64,000 bases of DNA from assembly GCA_032622095.1 (NCBI GenBank), contig CP136069.1, positions 166,214,394 to 166,278,393 on the forward strand. The letters run 5' to 3'. Of the stretch, positions 1 to 9,987 are shown one piece after another. The translations under genes and the position numbers were made by a program. Position 1 is the first letter of the stretch. Every line of letters begins with the position of its first letter. The DNA is from Siphonodentalium dalli. Taxonomy: Eukaryota; Mollusca; Scaphopoda; Gadilida; Siphonodentaliidae. The notes beneath the pieces were generated by a model that saw nothing but the letters and a program-made list of their open reading frames with translations, did not search any database and had not been told where the DNA came from.

Positions 1-240
1 CATCCTATCCTATCTGTAAATCTTCAGGTGATCCTAAACATGCCTATTAATTTTCAAAACAATAAATGCGGGCTGCATTCAAAATGGATTCAAATTTTAA
101 ATCCAAGATGGCTGCTTGCAGTCATGTTTTTTAACGAATTTCCAAAAATATCGATGGCGCTCATCCCTGTCACCACGAGTTCACACCCGAAGATTTATAT
201 AAAGTTTGGTGACAATTGGACGAGTGATGTGGCATAATCT
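1..240 (+). repeat. dispersed 'AAATCCAAGATGGCTGC' repeat, fragment
   Basis: This stretch carries the modules of a repeat family (called F here) that recurs at 5160-7600, 22670-23600, 38010-38400, 44945-45350 and 55060-56170. The modules are a phrase around AATAAATGCGGGCTGC, then AAATCCAAGATGGCTGC, a 'GCCATGTTTTT' stretch, and 'AAGTTTGGTGACAATTGGA'. It has no credible coding content. The left edge is cut by the window. Confidence 0.7.
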
Positions 241-339
241 GTACATCATTAAATACTACGGCATGCCCTATAGTCAACACTTTTTATACAATTGATCCCA
301 AACTTCATATCGCTGTTTTCAGGTTGGCCCGATGTACAT

Positions 340-455
340 GTATTACTTAAACATTTAAACTTTCCGCATTCCTTATTGCTCCATTGACTGTAATGTATGA
401 CATTATCCACTTTCCAAGTTGAGCTACAGTATCATTGGCACTCAATTACCATTTA
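340..455 (-). repeat. reverse-oriented head of repeat family F
   Basis: The reverse complement of this stretch matches the segment that opens family F at 5035-5150 and 55080-55190: a short hairpin-like 'GTGTCAACGACAC' region, 'CAATGGAGCGATTAGGAAT', then an A/T-rich run. It lies in the intron directly before the splice acceptor of the terminal exon at 463, so the repeat reaches nearly to the polypyrimidine tract. Confidence 0.6.
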
Positions 456-462
456 ATTTCAG

Positions 463-816
463 TTGGAGGAACTGAAGGTTTTGTGTGAGAACAAACAAGA
501 AACGAAAGCTATTGAGAATGTTGGAAAACAAGAAAATGCTCTCACGAAAATGGACCTTGAGGATGTAATAAGAGCATGTACTGTTCGCAGAAATTCGCAA
601 AACGAATTGAATCCTCTTGCACTCATGTCAGCTGGGCACAAAGGCAATGGGGATTCTGCAGATCATAGTGCTACAAATGACGCTTCTGGTGTCCAATGTG
701 ATTCATCTTCAAGTAAGGAGCAGAAGAGTACAAAGGAGATTCTGAGTTCAATGTCTACGGAGGATACAACAAACAATATTTCACATGTGGAAACTGTAAC
801 TTCAAGTTCTAATTGA
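463..816 (+). CDS. 3'-terminal coding exon of an unrecognised gene
   Basis: The open frame begins immediately after a good acceptor (ATTTAATTTCAG, AG at 461-462) and runs 117 codons to TGA at 814-816. The first codon, TTG, is read as Leu inside an exon, not as a start. The peptide opens with a charged, probably helical stretch (LEELKVLCENKQETK). It then becomes a low-complexity Ser/Thr/Asn/Asp-rich tail with SSSSKEQKS, typical of a disordered C-terminus. An A/T-rich 3' UTR with AATAAA signals at 1011 and 1063 follows, which fits the end of a plus-strand gene. I recognise no domain and do not assign a function; the upstream exons lie beyond the left edge. The gene would be convergent with UROD, about 13 kb away. 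The alternative is a chance open frame, but the acceptor, frame length and poly(A) signals together argue against that. Confidence 0.6.
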   Translation: MEELKVLCENKQETKAIENVGKQENALTKMDLEDVIRACTVRRNSQNELNPLALMSAGHKGNGDSADHSATNDASGVQCDSSSSKEQKSTKEILSSMSTEDTTNNISHVETVTSSSN

Positions 817-857
817 CCAAACCATGAAAATCTGTTTATGCAATATTATTAATTTTT

Positions 858-1298
858 AGGCCAAAACAAAATATTCCTGTGTTTCTGGTGACAGGGGCGG
901 GCGTGTAGCTTTTCGTTTTATTTAATTTTTTCATTTTATTTTCAACTTTGCTCAATATAAATATGATTACCCCCAGACTGCTTCTCCTTGTTTTTAGTGT
1001 ACTATAAAATAATAAAACTAAGTACGTAATCTTAGAATGTAGTGTACTTTATCATTTTATTGAATAAAACATGAAAAAATAAGTTTGAATCGGCTGTTAC
1101 CTAATTGAAGTGTGGTATAATTTCCAGTTTAACAGTACACATGATGTGCCTGTTTTATATGGAAATGAATCGGTTTACACAGAAAATAAAATCGAATGCA
1201 TATTAATTTTGCATAATCAATAAAATGAAAACGGTAGGGGGCGCCGGAATAGGGGCAGGCGGGTCACCAGAAACACAGGTCTTTTTTATTTTGGCCTT
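858..1298. repeat. inverted repeat pair flanking the 3' UTR
   Basis: Positions 858-903 (AGGCCAAAACAAAATATTCC, then TGTGTTTCTGGTGACAGG and a GGGCGGGC end) are imperfectly reverse-complementary to 1252-1298. The arms are about 46 bp and about 350 bp apart. A transcript across the region could fold back. The right arm ends at the possible acceptor at 1300. Confidence 0.7.
1011..1068 (+). promoter_or_regulatory. poly(A) signals of the left-edge gene
   Basis: AATAAA occurs at 1011-1016 and again at 1063-1068, about 195 and 250 bp after the stop codon at 816, in A/T-rich sequence. These are the expected 3'-end signals for the terminal exon at 463-816. The second is followed by an A-rich run and is a reasonable cleavage site. 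No cDNA evidence is available. Confidence 0.5.
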
Positions 1299-1299
1299 A

Positions 1300-1443
1300 G
1301 CCAGATTCAGTTACATGTACAGTACCCATATGATGAAGCAGCCTCATACATACAGCAGACCTGCAGTGCAATTCGGAGATGATAAAGCTGAAAAGGATAG
1401 ATATATAGACTATGAAGCTTACGAAGATATAACCCTACAATAA
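1300..1443 (+). CDS. possible alternative terminal exon
   Basis: A pyrimidine-rich tract (CTTTTTTATTTTGGCCTTAG) ends at 1300. It is followed by an open frame encoding about 45 residues that begin near FSYMYSTHMMKQPHTYSR, continue with an acidic, Tyr-rich tail containing DKAEKDRYIDYEAYEDITLQ, and stop at TAA 1441-1443. The composition looks more like protein than the surrounding A/T-rich DNA. Acceptors at 1300, 1304 or 1310 are all possible. It could be an alternative last exon of the gene ending at 816, or the end of another transcript. No family is recognised. No clear AATAAA follows closely. Confidence 0.3.
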   Translation, partial: ARFSYMYSTHMMKQPHTYSRPAVQFGDDKAEKDRYIDYEAYEDITLQ

Positions 1444-1599
1444 CATCCAATTAATTAATATGATTATCAGCACAAAGACTACAGATGTATGTTTCGAATG
1501 CTATTTTCATCATATGTTAATATTTAAGGAAAACTTAAATTCTCTTTCGTCCGTATATTTATTTGAGAATCCATGAATGGGGGATAGATTAGATCTCAT

Positions 1600-1850
1600 T
1601 TTTAGTTTAATTTCTCTATATCCCCAAATTGGCAGAAAATATTGCATAATCGAGGTTCCCAATAGGTGTACATCACATTATTCACCATTTGGGAACTTCA
1701 ATATGAGTCTATGTCTCCCATAGCATATGAGGCCATGCAGAATGAGGTCCCAAGAGGGTGAATTTATTGATGCTAGCCCACTATGCGGGATAGCGTCACT
1801 AAATTCACCCTCTGGGGACCTCATTCTGCAAATATCAGACACCTTAACTT
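1600..1850 (-). mobile_element. partial copy of hAT-type palindromic MITE (family A)
   Basis: The copy contains the middle segment (CCCCAAATTGGCAGAAAATA, 'GCATAATCGAGGTTCCCAAT', 'GTCTCCCATAGC') followed by one palindromic module. In that module GAATGAGGTCCC … GGTGAATTTA faces TAAATTCACCCTCTGGGGAC. One end module is missing. Residual open frames here are only translations of the palindrome. Confidence 0.75.
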
Positions 1851-2408
1851 CAAACTTGAACATCATCAAGTAGCGGTTGTCTGTTCTGACCATATAGGAT
1901 TATGGTACCGCAATCCTAGATACTGTGATACAAACAATGCAATATTTAAACAAATGCAATGCATTCGAATAAACTATTGCTTAATAGTTTAATACAATGT
2001 ATGTTTGAGCATATGGTAACTTCACATTGTATATTCTTTATTGCCTTATTTAATATTATATGGATAATGAAACCATTCGTGCATTGTTCATACGGTTCCG
2101 GCGTTTCCTGGTGATTGATGGCAAGATTTTGTAAACCAAACTCTGAATGCCCATCGCTTAAAATCGCAGCCAAAAAATGGATGTCCGTGATTTGCTACGA
2201 ATTTACACTTTAAAAAAGCCTGTCGCGTTGAGTGGAATGAGCCTTCTTCATCTTGGGGCTACTGTGTGTAACTTCTAATGTGTGTTACCATTGCCAAAGG
2301 ATGAGATCTGACTCACAAAATCACTACACATAAGTTATTAATTGTTTCAGCTTTTTTATTAAATGTGAAACAAAACTTGTAGCGTAGTGGAATAATCCAA
2401 TAGCTAAG

Positions 2409-2953
2409 CAGGCCTGAGAATAAGGTGCCTGTCATTTTCAGAATGAGGTCCCCAGAGGGTGAATTTAATGATGCTATCCTGCACAGCTGGTTATCATCAC
2501 TAAATTCAACCACTGGGGACCTCATTCTGCTTAGGCCGCATCTTTTGTGGAAAGTTTCTTCATTATAAAATATCTTCACATACATTCTATTTCTTTTTTA
2601 GTTTAGTTTCTCTATATCCCCAAATTGGCAGAAGACACATTGCATAATCGAGGTTCCCAATGTGTGTACATCACAATATTCACCATTTTGGAACTTCAAT
2701 CTGAGTCTATAATCCCCAAATTGGCAGATGACATATTGCATAATCGAGGTTCCCAATGGGTGTACATCACAATATTCACCATTTAGGAACTTCAAACTGA
2801 GTCTAATGTCTCCCATAGCAGATGAGGACATGCAGAATGAGGAATCAAGAGGGTGAATTTAGTGATTCTAGCCTGCTATGCGGGATAGCGTCACTAAATT
2901 CACACTCTGGGAACCTCATTCTGAAAATGACAGGCACACTAAACTCAGGCTTG
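2409..2953. mobile_element. full-length hAT-type MITE with two palindromes (family A)
   Basis: The outer ends are inverted repeats (CAGGCCTGAG … CTCAGGCTTG) flanked by near-identical 8-bp duplications, TAGCTAAG (2401-2408) and TAGCCAAG (2954-2961). Inside are two palindromic modules, at 2438-2530 and 2831-2928, separated by a middle segment that is itself duplicated ('GCATAATCGAGGTTCCCAAT' appears twice). The 8-bp duplication points to the hAT superfamily. No transposase is present. Confidence 0.8.
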
Positions 2954-2961
2954 TAGCCAAG

Positions 2962-3443
2962 GAGATAATGAATGATGAATGCTATGTGGCCAGTAAGGGA
3001 ATGCTTTGTAACAGGCACAGAGAGATTTTATGTTCGTTGAAAGCCATTGACAATATTATTTATTGAAGTGTGAATAGATTGTAACACTGAAAGATGGCTT
3101 ACACGTTATTCTTCATGGTGATTTTACAGGAATAAACATATTAGGTGACTTTGCCTCTCAGGTAGATCTCAATATCAATACCATACTAACACATATTACA
3201 AGCTATATGTATGTGTAACTGAACCTAGCTATTATCGAGGTTGTGCATTTTGAAAAATGTTCCAGATCTCTGCCTTAGTACACTCAATTTTTTTGAAGCC
3301 ATTCGGATCACATTTCATATGAAAGTATATTAAGAGCAGGTGACACGATTGACAACAACTGGACTATTATAGATGGTAGTAACATGATAGATTAGAATGT
3401 CATGGGGATTTATTGCGAGCACCCATCAAATGAATTCTGTTTG
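2962..3443. other. A/T-rich interval with no gene seen
   Basis: No splice-bounded open frame, RNA gene or recognisable repeat boundary is visible here. The sequence is ordinary A/T-rich intergenic DNA. Confidence 0.6.
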
Positions 3444-3670
3444 ATTAAAGATGCATAATCCGAATTAACGCTCCCAAATTACTGTTTCTTTGGCTTCGGG
3501 GGTAAAAAATATTTCATTCGAGTCGAGAAACCCATCCGTCAAAGCTCAGAGTGATCAGATGTCAATTTTTGAAATCTACTATTTTTCAACACCGTTACTT
3601 TTCGGAGGCTTGGCCTAAAGTCGACGATCTCAGATCAAATTGCGGATGAAGATGGATAACTCTTAACTTA
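3444..3670 (+). repeat. dispersed repeat J, copy 1
   Basis: This segment runs from 'AAAGATGCATAATCCGAATT' and 'ACGCTCCCAAATTACTGTTT' to GCGGATGAAGATGGATAACT. It is repeated with about 80-90% identity by eye at 16018-16250. The element ends are unclear and nothing coding is evident. The following ~500 bp to 4203 are A/T-rich with no feature seen. Confidence 0.7.
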
Positions 3671-5159
3671 ACCCAACTTTAAGTTATGTGAACCACTCCG
3701 GTAGAGTTATCAAATAGAAATTGAGAATGATCTTGCCCAAAGTATTTAATTTGGCTTACAATCCGTGCTGTCTGGAATTACTCATTTCCCAATTTATGGA
3801 TAGTCACGGCATTGTGTTTATTTCTATTTTAATGAGTTTCTATTTTTTTATGTACTAATAAATTATAAAACTGCTACCCATCATCACATTATATTTATTT
3901 CATATTTCACGAGTATATTTTTGTATGTGCTAATAAAACGGTGCTGTAATACACACATTTATTTAAATTTTCATGAGTTCTATTACTAATAAAACAGTGT
4001 TATCTGTATTTTCTCTTGGTAAAGATTATATATTTCCCTTCTCCCTTTTTAGCTCACCATATACAAAGGTAGAGCTGTAGTCTTTGTGCCTAATCAGTCC
4101 ATCAACAATTTCTTAAGGATCTTCTTCAGAGAACAAAAAAATTGATTGGGGCCATATCTGGTGTTCATGGTTCCTGGGTAATTTGGATCTGCGTTATATT
4201 ATACACGGTGGGGAATTACGTGGTGTCGTTTTGATGAGTATCACACATTCAAAATGGCTGAGGTGATCGCAATCATGATCAGAAACAAAGAAAAAGGTAA
4301 TACATTACATAGTAGTTTGGCAGCTACATGTACGAGCATTTGCTATACTATTTTTCAAACAAGCTGTTACCTCATTTGTGTCCAAACTCAAGTTGTTTTC
4401 TCTAACATTCTGACCAAAGTTGTCAGTCGAAGGATTCTCCTAGATGTATGGACTTGTGTGTTCCATGAACCTCCGACTGGCAACTTTGTTCAGATTGTTA
4501 TAGAAAACAAAAGGCTATGTGGCCACAGTGTCCCCCGAACCGGTGGCTTCATTTGGAGCGGAGGCTTTGTAGAAGTATAGTATATGGATAAGACACTTGT
4601 GCATTGTCTCATTACTGACATGCATACAAATAACCAAATCTTAAAAAAAACTCTTAAAGTCAAAATATAGCCTCAAAATGAAGAAAATTACAAGAAAATT
4701 TTTCTAAGTCGAAAACCCCATAACTCTGAGAAAAATCATCGGATCAAACTCAAATTCGAACTTGACCTGTATCTTAATATGACTGATCCACATAAAAACG
4801 GTATTTGCAATTAAAGGATCCAAACTTGAGATATCATCCGGAAATCGAAAAAGTGAGAAATTTTCTAAGTAAAACAAGTCGAAAAAGGGCCACAACTCTC
4901 GCAAAAATGGAGCATACCCATATTCGAACTTGACCTGTACATAGGGCTGATAAATTCACATACCAAATTTGGTTCAGATATGATCACAAACTGAAGTTAT
5001 CATCCGGAAACCAGAAAATTACAAGATTCTAAGTAAATGAAAGTGTCAATGACACTAGCTCAACTTGGAAAGGGAATAATTTAATGTATTACAGTCAATG
5101 GAGCGATTAGGAATGTGGAAAGTTGAATGTCTAATACTAGTTTATAGACATGAAGAGAC

Positions 5160-7600
5160 CCCAAAATGACTCGTTCCCATCTACATGTCATTATTAACAT
5201 TCATGACAAATTTTATGATGATCAGAGTAAAGGTACGACATGTAGCCCGTGCTAAAGAATTTAGTCGTACAAAGAGTAAAATCCAAGATGGCTGCTGGCG
5301 GCCATGTTTACGGCCGAATGACCCCAAAATGAGTCGTTCCCATCTACATGTCATCGTTAACATCCATGACAAATTTTATGACGATCAGACTAAAGGTACG
5401 ACCTGTAGCCCATGCTAAAGAATTTAGTCATATAAAGAGTAAAATCCAAGATGGCTGCTGGTGGCCATGTTTTTTGGCCAAATGACCCCAAAATGACTCG
5501 TTCCCATCTACATGTCAATATTAACATCCATGACAAATTTCGTGATGATCAGACGAACAGTACGACCTGTGGCCCATGCTAATTGATTAAATTTTGAAAT
5601 CCAAGATGGCCACTGGCAGCCATGTTTTTTGTCCGAATGACCCCAAAATGACTCGTTCCCATTTACATTCCAATTTCAACAGCCATGACAAATTTTATGA
5701 TGATCAGACTAAAGGTACGACCTGTAGCCCGTGCTAAAGGATTTAGTCATACAAAGAGTAAAATCCAAGATGGCTGCTGGCAGCCATGTTTTTTGGCCGA
5801 ATGACCCCAAAATGACTCGTTCCCATCTACATGTCATTATTAACATTCATGACAAATTTTATGATGATCAGACTAAAGGTACGACCTGCAGCCCGTGCTA
5901 AAGGATTTACTCATACAAAGAGTAAATTCCAAGATGGCTGCTGGCGGCCATGTTTTTTGGCCGAATGACCCCAAAATGACTCGTTCCCATCTGCATGTCA
6001 TTATTAACAGCCATGATAAATTTTATGATGATCAGACTAAAGGTACGACATGCAGCCCGTGCTAAAGAATTTAGTCATACAAAGAGTAAAATCCAAGATG
6101 GTTGCTGGCGGCCGTGTTTTTTGGTCGAATGACCCCAAAATTACTCGTTCCCATCTACATGTCAATATTATCATCCATGACAAATTTCATGATGATCAGA
6201 CGAACAGTAAGACCTGTGGCCCGTGCTAATGGATTAAATTTTGAAATCCAAGATGGCCACTGGCAGCCATGTTTTTTGTCCGAATGACCCCAAAATGACT
6301 CGTTCCCATCTACATTCCAATTTCAACAGCCATGACAAATTTTATGATGATCAGACTAAAGGTACGACCTGTGGCCTGTGCTAAAGGATTTAGTCATACA
6401 AAGAGTAAAATCAAAGATGGCTGCTGGCGGCCATGTTTTTTGGCCGAATGACCCCAAAATGACTCGTTCCCATCTACATGTCATTATTAACATTCATGAC
6501 AAATTTTATGATGATCAGACTAAAGGTATGACCTGTAGCCCGTGCTAAAGGATTTAGTCATACAAAGAGTAAAATCCAAGATGGCTGCTGGCGGCCATAT
6601 TTTTTGGCCGAATGACCCCAAAATTACTTGTTGCCATCTACATGTCAATATTATCATCTATGACAAATTTTATGATGATCAGACTAAAGGTTCGACCTGT
6701 AGCCCGTGCTAAAGGATTTAGTCATACAAAGAGTAAATAAAGATGGCTGCTGGCGGCCATGTTTTTTGGCCGAATGACCCCAAAATGACTCGTTCCCATC
6801 TACATGTCATTATTAACATTCATGACAAATTTTATGATGATCAGACTAAAGGTACAACCTGTAGCCCGTGCTAAAGGATTTAGTCATACAAAGAGTAAAA
6901 TCCAAGATGGCTGCTGGCGACCATGTTTTTGGGCCGAATGACCCCAAAATGACTCGTTCCCATCTACATGTCATTGTTAACATTCATGACAAATTTGATG
7001 ATGATCAGACTAAAGGTACGACCTGCAGCCCGTGCTAAAGAATTTAGTCATACAAAGAGTAAAATCCAAGATGGCTGCTGGCGGCCACGTTTTTTGGCCG
7101 AATGACCCCAAAATGACTCGTTCCCATCTACATGTCAATATTATCATCCATGACAAATTTCATGATGATCAGACGAACAGTACGACCTGTGGCCCGTGCT
7201 AATGGATTAAATTTTGAAATCCAAGATGGCCACTGGCAGCCATGTTTTTTGTCCGAATGACCCCAAAATGACTCGTTCCCATCTACATTCCGATTTCAAC
7301 AGTCATGACAAATTTTATGATGATCAGACTAAAGGTACGACCCGTAGCCCGTGCTAAAGGATTTAGTCATACAAAGAGTAAAATCCAAGATGGCTGCTGG
7401 CAGCCATGTTTTTTGGCCGAATGACCCCAAAATGACTCGTTCCCATCTACGTGTCATTGTTAACATTCTTGACAAATTTTTATGATGATCAGACAAACAG
7501 TACGGCCTGTAGCCCGTGCTAATGGATTGAATTTTAAAATCCAAGATGGCCACTGGCGGCCATGTTTTTTTTCCGAATGACCACAAAATTAATCATTCTG
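5160..7600 (+). repeat. ~163-bp tandem satellite, about 15 units
   Basis: The phrase ACTCGTTCCCATCTACA recurs near 5169, 5332, 5495, 5651, 5815, 5979, 6143, 6298, 6462, 6626, 6788, 6952, 7116, 7271 and 7435. Spacing is 162-164 bp except for four units of about 155 bp (from 5495, 6143, 7116 and 7435). The short units share a distinct variant with ACGAACAGTACGACCTGTGG (5495, 6143, 7116) or a close relative (7435). The recurrence of the variant points to block amplification. Each unit also contains AAATCCAAGATGGCTGCTGG, which links the array to dispersed family F. Confidence 0.95.
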
Positions 7601-7926
7601 GTCTAAATGTTGATGTCAACAGCTATGACAAATTTCATAATGATCCGACCAAAGGTACGACATGTAGCCTGCATTGTTGACGCCTTACGTACACATGCAC
7701 ACACGGACGACAAAGCCATGGCAATAGCTCAAAGTAAAGTTGAGCTAAAAAAGGGCCATAACTCTCGAAAAAATGGGCGGAGCAAACCCATATTCGAACT
7801 TGACCTGTATTTTGGTCTAATAAACTCACCTATGAAATTTGCTTTTGATCTAATAACTGAAACTAAAGTTATCATCCGGAAACCATTTCCGGACGCACGG
7901 ACGGACGGACACCGGCTATTTTAATA

Positions 7927-7954
7927 GTCCCCCGAATTTTTTTTTTCGGGGGAC
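7927..7954. other. terminal hairpin of a repeat unit
   Basis: GTCCCCCGAA, a T run, then TTCGGGGGAC form a strong stem-loop. The same hairpin closes another copy at about 34110-34135, and G/C-variant forms occur near 33706-33735 and 33886-33915. It marks the 3' end of the GGACGG-type dispersed unit. The function is unknown. Confidence 0.8.
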
Positions 7955-8324
7955 AACTACTGAGTATTTCTGAACAAATAAGTTATCAACTTGTTTTTAA
8001 AATAAACTAGCATATGCTCTTAACAGTCAAAATGCTATGGTTTGTGTAATTTCCTCATATATTATATTTTTGTGCATTTGCACTTGCCTCAGCCATTTTC
8101 AATGTGTGGTACTCACCAACCTCGAGACCACTGGATTCCACACCGTGTTATACGACCCAGTGGAAACTGAGATTCAGATTTTGCTGTCCAAATAAGGGTA
8201 CAAAAAATTGTGCCCACACAAACAAATTATTAACTCAACTCATATAACAAACTATTTTAGCTTTTGAATTTAAGTTTGGTATATAGATTATCACAAGTCA
8301 GATTATTTTATCTTATATATAGCA

Positions 8325-8620
8325 GTTGTTAACCAATTCATGATGGGAGCTGCGCTGGTGCAGCATTGAAGAAAAACAGGGTGGTGCAGCATTGAAGAAA
8401 AACATGGCTGCTGGTGGCCATCTTGGATTTTAATCTTTGCATGACACGCTCTACATGTCACATCTCTCATGCTGAATCCCAAACTTTATATATCTCTTCA
8501 TGTTTATATCTAGTTTTACTTAAGACATTTCAACTTTCCGCATTCCTAATTGCTCCATTGACTGTAACTCATGAAAATATCCCCTCTCCAAGTTGTCAGT
8601 GACACTTTCATTTTAAAATA
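8325..8620 (-). repeat. chimeric repeat: piggyBac-MITE end plus family F head
   Basis: A 'GGGAGCTGCGCTGGTGCAGC' stretch typical of the TTAA MITEs, partly duplicated, is followed by family F sequence. It closes with the reverse complement of the family F head ('ACTTTCCGCATTCCTAATTG'). It looks like accumulated fragments. The 180 bp before it (8150-8325) hold nothing recognisable. Confidence 0.55.
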
Positions 8621-8623
8621 CAT

Positions 8624-8774
8624 TTAACCCTTTCAGTGCCAAGTACGATTTTTGTTATCAACCCATATTTCCTTGATCATTTTTCAAATTTATTGATTAT
8701 AATCAATAAATTTGAAAAATTATCAAGGAAATATGGGTTGATACAAAAATCGGACTTGGCACTGAAAGGGTTAA
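8624..8774. mobile_element. piggyBac-like foldback MITE, TTAA-flanked
   Basis: The element is a near-perfect 151-bp palindrome. TTAACCCTTTCAGTGCCAAG at the left is mirrored at the right end, which finishes GGCACTGAAAGGGTTAA. TTAA flanks with a CCCTTT terminus are the hallmark of piggyBac-type insertion. There is no coding capacity. Confidence 0.85.
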
Positions 8775-8960
8775 GAACTTTTAGAACTTAAATTGGCCTG
8801 TGTGCAAATTTACACGCAGATCTGAGAACAGGAAGCAAAACAAAATAGAGTGAAAATAAATAAGTTTTATTAATATATATATCTAAGATCTAGTGATCAA
8901 ACAGTCTCTCATTCATATATCAACATATGGCAAACTAATCTTCAATCTAATTATTTGGTG

Positions 8961-9326
8961 CAAGCCTGCAAATAGTGTCAATTGCAGAATGAGGTCACCA
9001 GAGGGTGAATTTAGAGTTGCTATCCTGCACGGTGGGCTAGCATCACCAAATTCACCCTCTGGGGACCTCATTCTGCTTGGGCCTCATCTGCTGGGAAGTA
9101 TCTATAGTCTCAAATAACATTGTTTTTAGTTACGTTTTTGCAGAAGATAAAAAACATAATCGAGGTGACTAATGGGTGAACATCACCAATTTCAACTGGG
9201 GAAATTCAATCTGATCATATGTCTCCCATAGCAGTTGAGGCGTAAGCAGAATGAGGTACCCATAGGGTGAATTTTGTGATGCTAGCCCTCATTCTGTAAA
9301 TGACAGACACACTATTTGCAGGCTTG
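8961..9326. mobile_element. full-length family A MITE
   Basis: The element begins CAAGCCTGCAAATAGTG and ends CACTATTTGCAGGCTTG. It is flanked by ATTTGGTG and ATTTGATG, an 8-bp target duplication with one mismatch. It contains an intact palindrome (8984-9077), the middle segment with 'AATCGAGGTGACTAATGG', and a second palindrome that has lost its central part (9246-9300). Confidence 0.85.
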
Positions 9327-9426
9327 ATTTGATGCATTTTAACCCTTTCTTACTAAATACTCATTGCCGAGTTGTTCCCTTTGGAAATGTTCTGATAATA
9401 AATTCAATAAACAGCCATAGGCCATC

Positions 9427-9559
9427 AGTGTTTATCATACAAACTAACACGCCATTCCAATGTATACTTTAGTGTTTATCATACAAACTAACACGCCATT
9501 CCAATGTATACTTTAGTGTTTATCATACAAACTAACACGCCATTCCAATGTATACATTT
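9427..9559 (+). repeat. 44-bp tandem repeat, three units
   Basis: AGTGTTTATCATACAAACTA followed by 'ACACGCCATTCCAATGTATA' repeats at 9427, 9471 and 9515 with almost no differences, so the expansion is recent. The sequence onward to 9985 is A/T-rich with no gene seen. Confidence 0.95.
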
Positions 9560-9987
9560 AAATCTTAAAGACTCACCATCCGATTTGACACCAAATAATT
9601 CAGAATTACCAATATTCCGAAAAAGAAAATGATAAAACTTGCAACACCATCATTCGTATCATGCAGTCATCACAAGAATCCACAAAATTGTTCCGATCTA
9701 ATACATCCAAAATGATAAAAAAAAAAGCTCATAATTGATAACGCTCTTTATTATGAACTTTCTTTTGGGTGATGCGAGCATGGACAATCTTTATAAGAGG
9801 CAATAGTTGAAATTTTCGCTAGGGTGACAAAACTTCAAAATCTATTAAAACTCTTTTTAAAGTCGATATCTAGCCATCAAAACGTCCTATTAATTGGCTC
9901 ATGGACCCAATCTAATTATTTTATGGTATGGAAAGATGGTGGTTTTATGGTGTCAAATAGGACATTGCATCTATATGGGAGAATCCA

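Larger units (their letters stand above)
4509..7955 (+). mobile_element. nested 3.4-kb block carrying satellite and SINE-like modules
   Basis: The block is inserted into the family G element. It holds, in order: a leader with TGTCCCCCGAA (about 4526), two 'CATAACTCT … GAACTTGACCTGTA' modules (4690-5010), the head of repeat family F (5030-5150), the ~163-bp tandem array, another such module (7740-7900), a GGACGGACGGAC run and a terminal hairpin. TGTCCCCCGAA near the left and TTCGGGGGACA at the right are inverted, so they may be the true termini. Confidence 0.6.
4204..8147. mobile_element. CACGGTG-ended DNA element (family G), split by a nested insertion
   Basis: The left end CACGGTGGGGAATTACG (4204) and right end GGATTCCACACCGTG (to 8147) are inverted repeats flanked by the 5-bp duplication TTATA (4199-4203 and 8148-8152). 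An intact 467-bp relative lies at 17286-17752. Comparing them shows that everything from about 4509 to 7955 is foreign: in the intact copy 'GTTATAGAAAAC' runs straight into 'TACTGAGTATTTCGG'. TIRs starting CACNNTG with 5-bp duplications recall Transib/RAG-like transposons. That link is inference, since no transposase is present. Confidence 0.75.

Noticed and set aside
4254-4580. 108-codon plus-strand frame
   Set aside because: It spans the junction between the family G element and the nested block, so it cannot be an ancestral gene, and it is closed in the intact copy at 17286.
5160-7600. CRISPR-like array
   Set aside because: Units are ~163 bp and repeated throughout, with no short repeat/unique spacer alternation, and the context is animal DNA.
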